A stretch of DNA of 40,487 bases from Achromobacter sp. UMC71 (GTDB lineage: Bacteria > Pseudomonadota > Gammaproteobacteria > Burkholderiales > Burkholderiaceae_B). Position numbers and translations under genes: made by a program. Positions 25,152 to 32,263 of this stretch are shown here, piece after piece. Where the stretch lies: contig NZ_LZZT01000001.1 of assembly GCF_014170305.1 (NCBI RefSeq), forward strand, positions 1 to 40,487, written 5' to 3'. The notes under the pieces were generated by a model. The model made no database searches. It saw only the letters and a list, made by a program, of their open reading frames with translations, and was not told where the DNA came from. The stretch's first letter is position 1; each line of letters opens with the position of its first letter.

Positions 25152-25775
25152 ATGCGAGTCATTGCCATTGACGACCACCCCCTCATCCTTGCCGGCATCG
25201 AACAGATCGTCAATGACCAGCCCAACACCCAAATGGTGGGGCGCGCCTCGACCATCGCCGATCTTCACGGTCTGTTGGCCACCACCGCCTGCGATGTCCT
25301 GATCGCAGACTATTCCCTGCCGCGCGAAGACGCCGCGGACGGTCTGTCGCTGCTGCGCCAGATCCAGCGCCAGTATCCCGACCTGAAGATCATCGTGCTG
25401 ACCATGCTGGACAATGCCGCGGTCATCCGCGTGATCATGAACAGCGGCGTTGCCGCGCTGGTCAGCAAGCGCGACCCCCTGAACCATATCTCCATCGCGC
25501 TGCAAAGCCTGCGAGGCGGCCTGACCTACCGATCGCCCACCATGCAATCGCTGCTGGACGAAAGCCGCCACGCAGCGGCCGGCGGCGCCCTGAGCGGGCG
25601 CGAGCTGGAGGTCCTGCGCCTGTTCGCAGCGGGCATGTCCATGACCGAGGTGGCGCTCAAGGTCAACCGCACCGTCAAGACCGCCAGCGCGCACAAGGTG
25701 TCGGCCATGCGCAAGCTGGGCGTCAAGAACGACTCCGAACTGCACGCCGCCCTGCGCGACCTGCGCCTGCTCTGA
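25152..25775 (+). CDS. NarL/BvgA/RocA-type response regulator
   Basis: DNA-binding response regulator of 207 residues. The receiver (about 1-120) has D7-D8 and phosphoacceptor D53 (LIADYSLP); the LuxR/NarL helix-turn-helix (about 142-203: LSGRELEVLRLFAAGMSMTEVALKVNRTVKTASAHKVSAMRKLGVKND) is complete. The start at 25152 is 14 bases after the sensor gene, so the two are co-transcribed. By position it is the output regulator of the BvgS-like sensor. The 17-bp element repeated nearby has the inverted-heptamer geometry this family binds. Confidence 0.92.
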   Translation: MRVIAIDDHPLILAGIEQIVNDQPNTQMVGRASTIADLHGLLATTACDVLIADYSLPREDAADGLSLLRQIQRQYPDLKIIVLTMLDNAAVIRVIMNSGVAALVSKRDPLNHISIALQSLRGGLTYRSPTMQSLLDESRHAAAGGALSGRELEVLRLFAAGMSMTEVALKVNRTVKTASAHKVSAMRKLGVKNDSELHAALRDLRLL

Positions 25776-25791
25776 CGTTTTTCGCCAGAAG

Positions 25792-25808
25792 ATTCAGAAA
25801 GTTCCAAT
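25792..25808 (+). promoter_or_regulatory. 17-bp repeat element, copy 4
   Basis: ATTCAGAAAGTTCCAAT, identical over all 17 bases to copy 1 almost 7 kb away. It lies 16 bases after the regulator gene and 122 bases before the small membrane protein gene. Confidence 0.6.
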
Positions 25809-25810
25809 AC

Positions 25811-25850
25811 CCGGACACCTGTCCGGCGGGCAAGCTATAGAGGCTTGCCC
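25811..25850. repeat. Two tandem perfect inverted repeats
   Basis: CCGGACA-CC-TGTCCGG (25811-25826) is followed at once by GGGCAAGC (25828-25835), the loop TATAGAG, and GCTTGCCC (25843-25850). The second is an 8-bp hairpin. No T-run follows on either strand, so they are not classical terminators. They sit directly behind copy 4 of the 17-bp repeat and may be part of a control region. Confidence 0.5.
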
Positions 25851-25930
25851 AGGCGGCCTTCATCGAACGCCCCCGCTCTCCTGGACGCCAGCACTTTCGC
25901 CGCTGCGTAACCCTCTGCCGTCCCCCCGCC

Positions 25931-26281
25931 ATGCGTCTTCACTCCCTGCCCAAAGCCCGCCCCTGGCGCTGGCTTTTCTTTTACGCGTGCATCACGCTCG
26001 CTTGCGAGCTGGCCGTGCATCTGGTCTGGGTATGGTCTTGCCGCGCCCTGATCTGCCGCTGGGGCATCTGCCCGTCGTCCATCTGGCTCGTGCTGCTCGT
26101 CACCGCCCTCGTAGCGCCTATCCCCTGCTGGCACCTGCGGCACGGGCTGTTCAAGCGCACCGCCGGACGCGACCACCGATCGGCTCGGCGCTTTGCCACC
26201 CTCTATTTCGCCTGTGGCATCGCGGGCGTGATGGCTGCCACCCTACTCTTCAACCTGGCCCTGACAGCCTGGTTTCAGTGA
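25931..26281 (+). CDS. Small membrane protein of unknown function
   Basis: Protein of 116 residues with a basic N-terminus and about three hydrophobic segments (about 15-38, 48-66, 88-113). It has an unusually high number of tryptophans and cysteines (VWSCRALICRWGICPSS, PCWHLRHG). No family is recognised. The start ATG at 25931 has no strong Shine-Dalgarno. It follows copy 4 of the 17-bp repeat and the tandem inverted repeats, which could place it under the NarL-type regulator encoded upstream. Confidence 0.55.
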   Translation: MRLHSLPKARPWRWLFFYACITLACELAVHLVWVWSCRALICRWGICPSSIWLVLLVTALVAPIPCWHLRHGLFKRTAGRDHRSARRFATLYFACGIAGVMAATLLFNLALTAWFQ

Positions 26282-26375
26282 CGGATTACATCTTTATCAA
26301 CTTACCCGCTGCACCAAAAGACTAGCCGCCCCTAGAATCGGATCACCCCGGTTTTCCGGCTGCTAGGAGCCCGCC

Positions 26376-26873
26376 ATGAACGTCCCCAAAGCCAAACGAT
26401 TCGTCACTGCCGCCATCTGCTGTATGTGCCTGGTTGGCAACGCCCTGGCAGCCCCCCCGGAAGGCAAAGGCAAGCCAGACAATGCGGGCCAAGGTCAAGG
26501 GAACAACGGCAAAGGCAACAACTCAGGCAAGGGCCATGGCGGCAACAGCGCATCGTCCAAAGAGAAAGGGAGCGATTCCGGCGACGTAAACGTAACGCTT
26601 CGCCACGCGGGCATCACGATTTCCACGGCCAGGTCCTACGCCAGCGAGTACGGCCTGTCTGGCTACGGATCACTGCCCCCTGGCATCCGCAAGAATCTGG
26701 CTCGCGGCAAGCCCCTGCCCCCAGGAATCGCAAAAAAGGCGGTTCCCGGCCCGATGCTGGCACGCCTGCCTGCCTATCCGGGCTATGAGTGGAGAATCGC
26801 CGGCTCGGATCTCATCCTTGTCGCCGTGGCTACGGCTATCGTCGCGGATGTACTTGTTGGCGTTTTCGATTGA
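26376..26873 (+). CDS. CigR-like exported protein
   Basis: Protein of 165 residues. A signal peptide (about 1-25, cysteine-rich core ending NALA) precedes a low-complexity glycine/asparagine/lysine region (about 28-65: GKGKPDNAGQGQGNNGKG and similar). The conserved block SLPPGIRKNLARGKPLPPGIAKK (quoted here as the family marker, about 97-119) and a C-terminal hydrophobic segment (about 143-163) follow. This LPPG-x-x-K-x-L-x-R-G-x-PLPPG block is the hallmark of the CigR family; Salmonella CigR is an anti-virulence factor encoded in a pathogenicity island. AGGAG lies 7 bases before the ATG. The function here is unproven. Confidence 0.72.
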   Translation: MNVPKAKRFVTAAICCMCLVGNALAAPPEGKGKPDNAGQGQGNNGKGNNSGKGHGGNSASSKEKGSDSGDVNVTLRHAGITISTARSYASEYGLSGYGSLPPGIRKNLARGKPLPPGIAKKAVPGPMLARLPAYPGYEWRIAGSDLILVAVATAIVADVLVGVFD

Positions 26874-26895
26874 CGCGAAAGGCGCAGCGAATAGC

Positions 26896-26972
26896 TGGCG
26901 CGGCAGGAGGGGCTCGAACCCCCGACCCCGGGCTTAGAAGGCCCGTGCTCTATCCAGCTGAGCTACTGCCGC
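26896..26972 (-). tRNA. tRNA-Arg (anticodon UCU)
   Basis: A complete 77-base tRNA on the minus strand. The acceptor stem GCGGCAG/CTGCCGC, D arm, anticodon stem CGGGC/GCCCG with loop CTTCTAA (anticodon TCT), T arm with TTCGAAC, discriminator G and encoded CCA are all present. Its 3' end points left, towards the signalling region. Confidence 0.95.
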
Positions 26973-26984
26973 GTGTTGTTTGAA

Positions 26985-27005
26985 CGCCCGGAACCGGTCC
27001 GGGCG
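26985..27005 (-). terminator. Hairpin between the regulator gene and the tRNA
   Basis: CGCCCGGA (26985-26992), loop ACCGG, TCCGGGCG (26998-27005): a perfect 8-bp stem. Leftward it is followed by CGTTCAAAC with only a weak T stretch. It probably ends the catabolic operon before the tRNA, but a role in the tRNA leader is equally possible. Confidence 0.4.
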
Positions 27006-27059
27006 CAGCATTTTACCCTGTTGCGGCCTTGCGGTGGGCCGCGCACGATTCCTCGTCGA

Positions 27060-27644
27060 TTATTCCTCGCCGATGTCCGCGTGCGTGGACACCCACAGCA
27101 CCAGCGCGTCTTTTTTGCTCAGGCTGATCACCCGGTGGCCCATGCGGCTGTCGATATAGAAGCTCTCGCCCGCCTTCAGACGCGCCGGTTCGTAGAACTC
27201 GGTATAGAGTTCGACCTCGCCTTCCAGCACGTAGACGAATTCCTCGCCGTGATGGCGGCTCCAGTCCTGGAACTCGTCGAATGAGCGGGCTTTTACCCGG
27301 GTGTGGAACGGCATCATGCGCTTGTGCGACAGCGCGGTGCAGAGCAGGCGGTGGTCGTAGTACGGGGTTTCGTACTGGCGGCCCTCGCCCTGGCGGGACA
27401 GGCTGCGGCGGCCGGTGCCCATGTGGGCGTCCGACGTGGTGAAAAGCTCGGCCACGTCCAGGTCCAGGCCTGCCGCGATCTTGATCAGGTTGTCATAAGT
27501 GGGCGACAGCAGGCTGTTCTCGATTTTCGAGAGCGTGGACGCGGACACGCCGGTGGCTTGCGCCGCCTGCTTCAGGGTCCACTCCCGCGCCTGGCGCAGG
27601 GCTCGCAGCCGTTGTGCCAACACGCTCTGTTTGTTGCCTTGCAT
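27060..27644 (-). CDS. XRE-family regulator with cupin sensor domain
   Basis: Regulator of 194 residues. The HTH-XRE domain (about 8-65: LAQRLRALRQAREWTLKQAAQATGVSASTLSKIENSLLSPTYDNLIKIA) is followed by a cupin_2 domain (about 115-185: HHGEEFVYVLEGEVELYTEFYEPARLKAGESFYIDSRMGHRV). Proteins of this type often control amino acid or polyamine catabolism and bind the pathway substrate in the cupin. It is the last gene of the leftward operon, 12 bases after the oxidase gene, so it probably regulates this operon and perhaps the divergent dehydrogenase gene. Confidence 0.9.
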   Translation of the reverse strand: MQGNKQSVLAQRLRALRQAREWTLKQAAQATGVSASTLSKIENSLLSPTYDNLIKIAAGLDLDVAELFTTSDAHMGTGRRSLSRQGEGRQYETPYYDHRLLCTALSHKRMMPFHTRVKARSFDEFQDWSRHHGEEFVYVLEGEVELYTEFYEPARLKAGESFYIDSRMGHRVISLSKKDALVLWVSTHADIGEE

Positions 27645-27656
27645 CTGTACACCCTG

Positions 27657-28949
27657 TCATGCGCGCGACTGCCGCTCCCGCCACCAATCGCGCGCCTGGT
27701 AAGACCAATATGTGAGTTGAACCGCCGCCGTGCCGAATCCGCCGCCGTTCCAGGCCAGCCCGAACGGCGCGAACAACTGGTAGCGCCGGCTGTCGCCGGC
27801 GATCCCTTCGGCCACGACCCGGCCGCCGATGGCGGTGGTGTTCATGCCATGGCCGCCGAAAGCCGTGCAATACCAGACCTCGGGGGCCAGCCGGCCGATC
27901 TGCGGCATCAGATGCCGCGCGTAGGCCATGCGCCCGGACCACGCGGTTTCGACTCGCACCCCTTGCAATTGGGGGTAGACGGACAGCAATTCGCGGCGCA
28001 GGGACTCGGCCAGATCCGGCGGATCATCGACACGGGTGGTGATTCTACTGCCCCAGCCGATGCGCCCGCCATCGAGCACCCGGTAATAGTTGCCGGCGCG
28101 GCGGTCGTCGCCGATGGCCGCGGTGGTGCGGATGGCGTCCTGCACCCGGTCGCCCAGCGGTTCGGTCAGCATGATGTAGGTGGCGATGGGCAGCATGGCC
28201 CGGCGCAGCGCCGGCACGGCGTCGCCGGTGTAGCCCCCCGTTGCCAGCACCACGGTGCGCGCGTTGACCTGCCCGGCGGCGGTCTTGAGCCGCTTGACCG
28301 GGCCATCCAGCTTCGCCTCGGTCACGGGCGAGTCTTCGTGGATCGTCACGCCCAGCCGCGCGCATTCGCGGGCCAGGGCGCGGGCGTAGTTCAGCGGATG
28401 GAAGTGAAACGACGCCAGGTCTTCGATGCCCTGGAAGTAGACGTCGGACACCAGCCGTTCGCGCACTTCGGCGCGAGAGAGCAAGCGCACATCGCGGCCG
28501 AAGTCGCGCCACTGGTCTTCGCAATGGCGCCGCAGCGCGTCGGTGGCCTCGTAGCGCACCACGCGCAGGCGGCCGTCGACCTTGTGGGCGTCGGCGATGC
28601 GCAGGTCGCGGATGTTGTCGCGGATGATCTCGACGCCTTCCATCGATAGCCGGTACAGCTGGCGGTAGTGGTCTTCGTCGACGTGCTTGCGGATGGCATC
28701 GGCGCCGGCCGAGAACGCGGGCGAGACCGACCCGCCGTTGCGGCCCGAGGCGCCCCAGGCGATGCGGCGGCCCTCCAGCAACGTGACGCTGCGGCCGCGG
28801 CGAGCCAGTTCCAGCGCGGTGGACAAGCCGGCCAGGCCGCCGCCCACCACGCAGATGTCGGCGTCGGCCGTGCCGGCCAGCGGCGCGAAATAGGTTTGCG
28901 CATCGCTCAGCGTGCGCTTGTAGTAGGTATCGATGTACTCGGTGGCCAT
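27657..28949 (-). CDS. amaA: FAD-dependent oxidoreductase, probable L-pipecolate oxidase (AmaA-like)
   Basis: DAO-family flavoprotein of 430 residues. The dinucleotide motif is VVGGGLAGLSTALELARRG with the distal E in LLEGRR. SGRNGG marks the glycine oxidase/PuuB/AmaA group, and the C-terminus carries the second FAD contact (FGGHGMNTTAIGGRVVAEGI). AmaA of Pseudomonas oxidises L-pipecolate to piperideine-6-carboxylate. The assignment rests on the co-located ALDH7-type dehydrogenase that performs the next step and on the amino acid transporter encoded in the same operon. Gamma-glutamylputrescine oxidase (PuuB) is the main alternative, as the families are close. Confidence 0.7.
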   Translation of the reverse strand: MATEYIDTYYKRTLSDAQTYFAPLAGTADADICVVGGGLAGLSTALELARRGRSVTLLEGRRIAWGASGRNGGSVSPAFSAGADAIRKHVDEDHYRQLYRLSMEGVEIIRDNIRDLRIADAHKVDGRLRVVRYEATDALRRHCEDQWRDFGRDVRLLSRAEVRERLVSDVYFQGIEDLASFHFHPLNYARALARECARLGVTIHEDSPVTEAKLDGPVKRLKTAAGQVNARTVVLATGGYTGDAVPALRRAMLPIATYIMLTEPLGDRVQDAIRTTAAIGDDRRAGNYYRVLDGGRIGWGSRITTRVDDPPDLAESLRRELLSVYPQLQGVRVETAWSGRMAYARHLMPQIGRLAPEVWYCTAFGGHGMNTTAIGGRVVAEGIAGDSRRYQLFAPFGLAWNGGGFGTAAVQLTYWSYQARDWWRERQSRA

Positions 28950-28958
28950 GGTCCAGGA

Positions 28959-29648
28959 TCAGTTCAGCCCAGCGCCCTGCAGGCCGCCGGTCAGGCGTTT
29001 TTCCAGCCAATTGGCCAGGCGCAGCAGCGGGTAGCAATACAGGAAATAGATGGCGGCGATCATGCCGTAGATGAACAGCGACTTGGCCGGAAAGGTGATG
29101 ATGAACACCTCGCCCTGGCGCGTCAGTTCGGTGATGCCCACCACCGACAGGATGGCGGTGCTTTTGATCAGCATGACGTAGACGCCGCTCATGGGCTGCA
29201 CGATCAGGCGCATGGCCTGCGGCAGGATCACCAGCCGCAGGATCTGCAAGGGCCGCAGGCCCAGCGTCATGGCGCCTTCGGTCTGGCCGCGCGGCACCGA
29301 CTGGATCGCGCCCATGACGATCTCAGCCACATAGCAGGACGTGTAGACCGACAGCGACACGAACGCCGCCGTGCCCGAGTCCCAATGCAGCATCTCGATG
29401 CCGGAGCTGGGCAGCACGAAATAGAAGATATAGAGCTGCACCAGGAACGGCGTGCCGCGCAGCACATGAATGTACAGCCCCAGCAACTGGTGCACGCCGC
29501 GGATGCGGTAGCTGCGGATCACGCCGATCACAAAGCCCAGCAGCGAACCGGCGATGATGGCCACGAACGAGATCTTCAGCGTCTCCCAGAAGCCCTTGAG
29601 CAGGAAAGGCAGCACGACGCCGGCGGTGGACAGATAAGAATCCAGCAT
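28959..29648 (-). CDS. Polar amino acid ABC transporter permease (HisM/GlnP family), second subunit
   Basis: Inner-membrane permease of 229 residues. The N-terminal segment LLKGFWETLKISFVAIIAGSLLG and the region HVLRGTPFLVQLYIFYFVLP are hallmarks of the HisMQ family. The EAA loop is QTEGAMTLGLRPLQILRLVILPQAMR. The start at 29648 has GAGG upstream and lies 2 bases after the stop of the first permease. It pairs with that protein to form the channel of the importer. Confidence 0.92.
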   Translation of the reverse strand: MLDSYLSTAGVVLPFLLKGFWETLKISFVAIIAGSLLGFVIGVIRSYRIRGVHQLLGLYIHVLRGTPFLVQLYIFYFVLPSSGIEMLHWDSGTAAFVSLSVYTSCYVAEIVMGAIQSVPRGQTEGAMTLGLRPLQILRLVILPQAMRLIVQPMSGVYVMLIKSTAILSVVGITELTRQGEVFIITFPAKSLFIYGMIAAIYFLYCYPLLRLANWLEKRLTGGLQGAGLN

Positions 29649-29650
29649 GC

Positions 29651-30343
29651 TTACCTCGCGTTCCAGGCGGGACCCGCCAGCCAAAGGCTCACGCCTCGCG
29701 ACAACAGCAGCATCACGCCGTAGATCAGCAGATAGCCGGTGGCGATGGTGAGGAAACTCTCGTTGGGCACGATGCGGTCGCTGTTCATCTGCACCCCCGC
29801 GGCCACCAGTTCGAACACGGTGATCAGCGACAGCAGCGAGGTGTCCTTGATCAGCACCGCGGTCTGCCCCAGCAGCGGCGGCAGCGTGTTGACGAAGGCC
29901 TGCGGCAACACGACATAGCGCAGCCGCTGGTGGTAATTCATGCCGCAGGCCTTGGCGCCTTCGATCTGGCCGCGCGGCACGGATTCGATGCCGACGCGGA
30001 TGATCTCGCTCATGTAGGCCGCGTGGTGCAGCGTCATGGCCAGGATGCCCAGCACCATTTCGCTCCAGCCCTTGGCGCCGGGGATCAGCATGGGCACCGC
30101 GTAATACACCAGGTAGATCTGCACCAGCAGCGGCGTGGAACGGATGAACTGCACATAGCCCGCCACCGGGCGCCAGACCGCGGCGCGCGGCGACATATGG
30201 GCCAGCGCCAGCGGTATGCCGGCCAGCACCGACAGCACCAGGCTGGCGCCCGCCGCAATCAGGGTGTTGGCCAAGCCGGTGGCGAACTGGCCCGTGTACT
30301 GGCTGACGATGCGCCAGTTGTAGTAGTCGATCAACCAATCCAT
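29651..30343 (-). CDS. Polar amino acid ABC transporter permease (HisQ/GlnP family), first subunit
   Basis: Inner-membrane permease of 230 residues with the HisMQ hallmarks GLANTLIAAGASLVLSVLAG, FIRSTPLLVQIYLVYYAVP and the EAA loop RGQIEGAKACGMNYHQRLRYVVLPQA. About five membrane segments are seen. It lies between the binding-protein gene (77-base gap) and the second permease (2-base gap). Confidence 0.92.
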   Translation of the reverse strand: MDWLIDYYNWRIVSQYTGQFATGLANTLIAAGASLVLSVLAGIPLALAHMSPRAAVWRPVAGYVQFIRSTPLLVQIYLVYYAVPMLIPGAKGWSEMVLGILAMTLHHAAYMSEIIRVGIESVPRGQIEGAKACGMNYHQRLRYVVLPQAFVNTLPPLLGQTAVLIKDTSLLSLITVFELVAAGVQMNSDRIVPNESFLTIATGYLLIYGVMLLLSRGVSLWLAGPAWNAR

Positions 30344-30420
30344 GGGCTAGAGCCTGTCAACGCTAGGTGGCCGGACGCGGGTCCGAAGACCCGTTGCCGC
30401 GGCCGGTTATCGGGAGGCGA

Positions 30421-31212
30421 TCAGTGCTCTTTCTTCCAGTCGGTGGAATACCAGTACTTGACCTGTTCCGGCAGCGTGTTGTCGGCCGTCTTGAGCGTCT
30501 GCCAGTTGTCGAGCCAGAACTTCAGGCGGAAGGCGTTGGGGCCGACGGCAAAGGCCAGGGGCTCGCGCACCATGATGCCGTCCAGCACGCGCAGGTTGCC
30601 GAAGTCGACCAGGAACTGGTTGGCGGTGGAGAGCGACATGATGCCGGCGTCCAGACGGCCGCTGGACAGGGCCTGGCCGACCGGGGCGCTGCCGCCCGAG
30701 AATTCCTTCAGGGTGGCCTTGGGCAGCATCTTCTTGCCGACTTCGGCATAGGTGCTGGCGCCCAACACGCCGACAGTCACGCCGGCCTTGTCGAGCTCGC
30801 TGTACGACTTATAGGGCGAGTCCTTGGGCACCACGGCCACGGTGTCGGCGTAGAACATGGGCGCCGAGAACAGCACCTGGGCGGCGCGTTGCGGGGTCGG
30901 CGTCATGTCGGCGGCCACCATATCGGCCTTGCCCGACAGCAACGCCGGGATCAGGCCCTTCCATTCATAGTCCTGCAGCACCAGCTTGACGCCCAGGTCG
31001 TCGGCCATGCGCTGGGCCACTTCCACCGCCAGGCCGGTGCGCTTGCCGCTCTTGTCCATGAAGCTCATCAGCGGCCCCGAGGTCTGCACCGCCACCCGCA
31101 ATTCGCCGCGCTTGATGATGTCTCCCAGCTCGTCGGCCTGGGCCGGCAGCGCCACCGAGGCGGCCGCCACGGCAAGGCCCGCGGCTCCCAGCCATTGTTT
31201 GATTTTCAGCAT
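30421..31212 (-). CDS. Periplasmic amino acid-binding protein (SBP_bac_3)
   Basis: Exported binding protein of 263 residues. The signal peptide (about 1-26: LGAAGLAVAAASVALPAQADE) is followed by family 3 signatures: ELRVAVQTSGPLMSFMDKSGKRTGLAVEVAQRMADDLG, GLIPALLSGKADMVAADMTPTPQRAAQVLFSAPMF. It keeps the SFMD/R patterns that hold the alpha-amino and carboxyl groups in this family. The start at 31212 has AAGGGGAAG upstream; the longer open frame is not protein-like. The proposed ligand (pipecolate or lysine) is inferred from the operon only. Confidence 0.9.
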   Translation of the reverse strand: MLKIKQWLGAAGLAVAAASVALPAQADELGDIIKRGELRVAVQTSGPLMSFMDKSGKRTGLAVEVAQRMADDLGVKLVLQDYEWKGLIPALLSGKADMVAADMTPTPQRAAQVLFSAPMFYADTVAVVPKDSPYKSYSELDKAGVTVGVLGASTYAEVGKKMLPKATLKEFSGGSAPVGQALSSGRLDAGIMSLSTANQFLVDFGNLRVLDGIMVREPLAFAVGPNAFRLKFWLDNWQTLKTADNTLPEQVKYWYSTDWKKEH

Positions 31213-31380
31213 TTGCTTCCCCTTCAAGATAAGAATGGACGTATGTCGTTCCGGGCAAACGCCTGATGCCGGCGGCGCCCGGAGAGGCCGGGCCGGCCCT
31301 GGGTACTGCCAGGCGCCGCGCGCCAGAAGCACCGTCGGGACCTGGTTGCTGCCTGTGCTGCGTACTACGTGCTGCGGGAA

Positions 31381-32136
31381 CTACAGAATCTTTTCCAGGA
31401 AGGCGCGGGTGCGGGATTCCTTGGGGTGACAGAAAACCTCGTCGGGAGTGCCGGATTCGATGATGCGGCCGGCATCCATGAACAGGGCGCGGTCGCCCAC
31501 GTCCCGCGCAAAGCCCATTTCGTGGGTAACGACCGCCATGGTCATGCCGTCGCGCGCCAGCGCGCGCATCAGCTCAAGAATGCCGCCGACGGTTTCGGGA
31601 TCGAGCGCCGAGGTGGCCTCGTCGAACAGCATCAGCTTGGGGTCCATGGCCAGGGCGCGGGCAATGGCCACGCGCTGCTGCTGGCCGCCGGACAATTGGC
31701 TGGGGTAGCGGGCGCCGTACTCGCCCATGCCGACGCGGTCGAGCAGCTCGCGGGCGTAGCGTTCGGCTTGCGCGCGGTCGCGGCCTCGCACCACGCGCTG
31801 CGGCAGCGCTACGTTGTCCAGCGCGGTGCGGTGCTGGAACAGGTTGAAGTGCTGGAACACCATGCCCACGTTGGTGCGCCAGCGGTTGACGTCGGTGGCC
31901 GGGTCGGTCAACGACACGCCATCGACGCGGATGGTGCCGCCGTCGATGCGTTCCAGCCCGTTCAAGGTACGCAGGAAGGTGCTCTTGCCCGAGCCCGACG
32001 GCCCCACCACCACCAGCACCTCGCCGCGGTTCAGCTGGCAATCGATGCCCGCCAGCGCCAGGTGGTCCGGCTGGCCGTCGCGCTGGTAGGTCTTGGTGAC
32101 CCCCTGGACTAGCAGCAAAGGTTCTGACACGAGCAT
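31381..32136 (-). CDS. Polar amino acid ABC transporter ATPase (GlnQ/HisP family)
   Basis: ATPase of about 251 residues with Walker A (GPSGSGKST), Q-loop ([17 protein letters not shown]), signature [15 protein letters not shown], Walker B ([12 protein letters not shown]) and H-switch ([12 protein letters not shown]). ATG at 32136 is used; it has AAGG only 3 bases upstream, and GTG at 32130 would be better spaced. An upstream TTG at 32160 is less likely. It is the first gene of the leftward operon, 168 bases before the binding-protein gene and divergent from the ALDH7 gene. Confidence 0.92.
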   Translation of the reverse strand: MLVSEPLLLVQGVTKTYQRDGQPDHLALAGIDCQLNRGEVLVVVGPSGSGKSTFLRTLNGLERIDGGTIRVDGVSLTDPATDVNRWRTNVGMVFQHFNLFQHRTALDNVALPQRVVRGRDRAQAERYARELLDRVGMGEYGARYPSQLSGGQQQRVAIARALAMDPKLMLFDEATSALDPETVGGILELMRALARDGMTMAVVTHEMGFARDVGDRALFMDAGRIIESGTPDEVFCHPKESRTRAFLEKIL

Positions 32137-32151
32137 GGCCTTCAAAAAAAG

Positions 32152-32179
32152 GTTTCGCAATTCGCGCTGGAGTTTCGTA
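32152..32179. promoter_or_regulatory. Direct repeats GTTTCGCA / GTTTCGTA in the divergent promoter
   Basis: GTTTCGCA at 32152-32159 and GTTTCGTA at 32172-32179, exactly 20 bases apart (about two helical turns). They lie just upstream of the ATPase gene and close to an AT-rich promoter-like stretch (TATAGTAAATTTATTT). They could be a regulator site, for example for the XRE-cupin protein. Confidence 0.3.
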
Positions 32180-32223
32180 TAGTAAATTTATTTCCAGAAT
32201 CGCCACTTAGGCATAACCCTTAA

Positions 32224-32241
32224 GCGAAGGCATTCCTTCGC
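32224..32241 (+). promoter_or_regulatory. Perfect hairpin in the 5' region of the ALDH7 gene
   Basis: GCGAAGG-CATT-CCTTCGC: a 7-bp perfect stem with a 4-base loop, 22 bases before the ATG at 32264. There is no T-run, so it is not a terminator. It may be an operator dyad or an RNA hairpin in the leader. Confidence 0.45.
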
Positions 32242-32263
32242 CGGCAATCTCCGAGGAACCGGT

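Noticed and set aside
26896..26972. Search for a duplicated tRNA-Arg 3' end as an island attachment site
   Set aside because: I found no second copy of the T-arm/acceptor sequence elsewhere in the window and no integrase gene.
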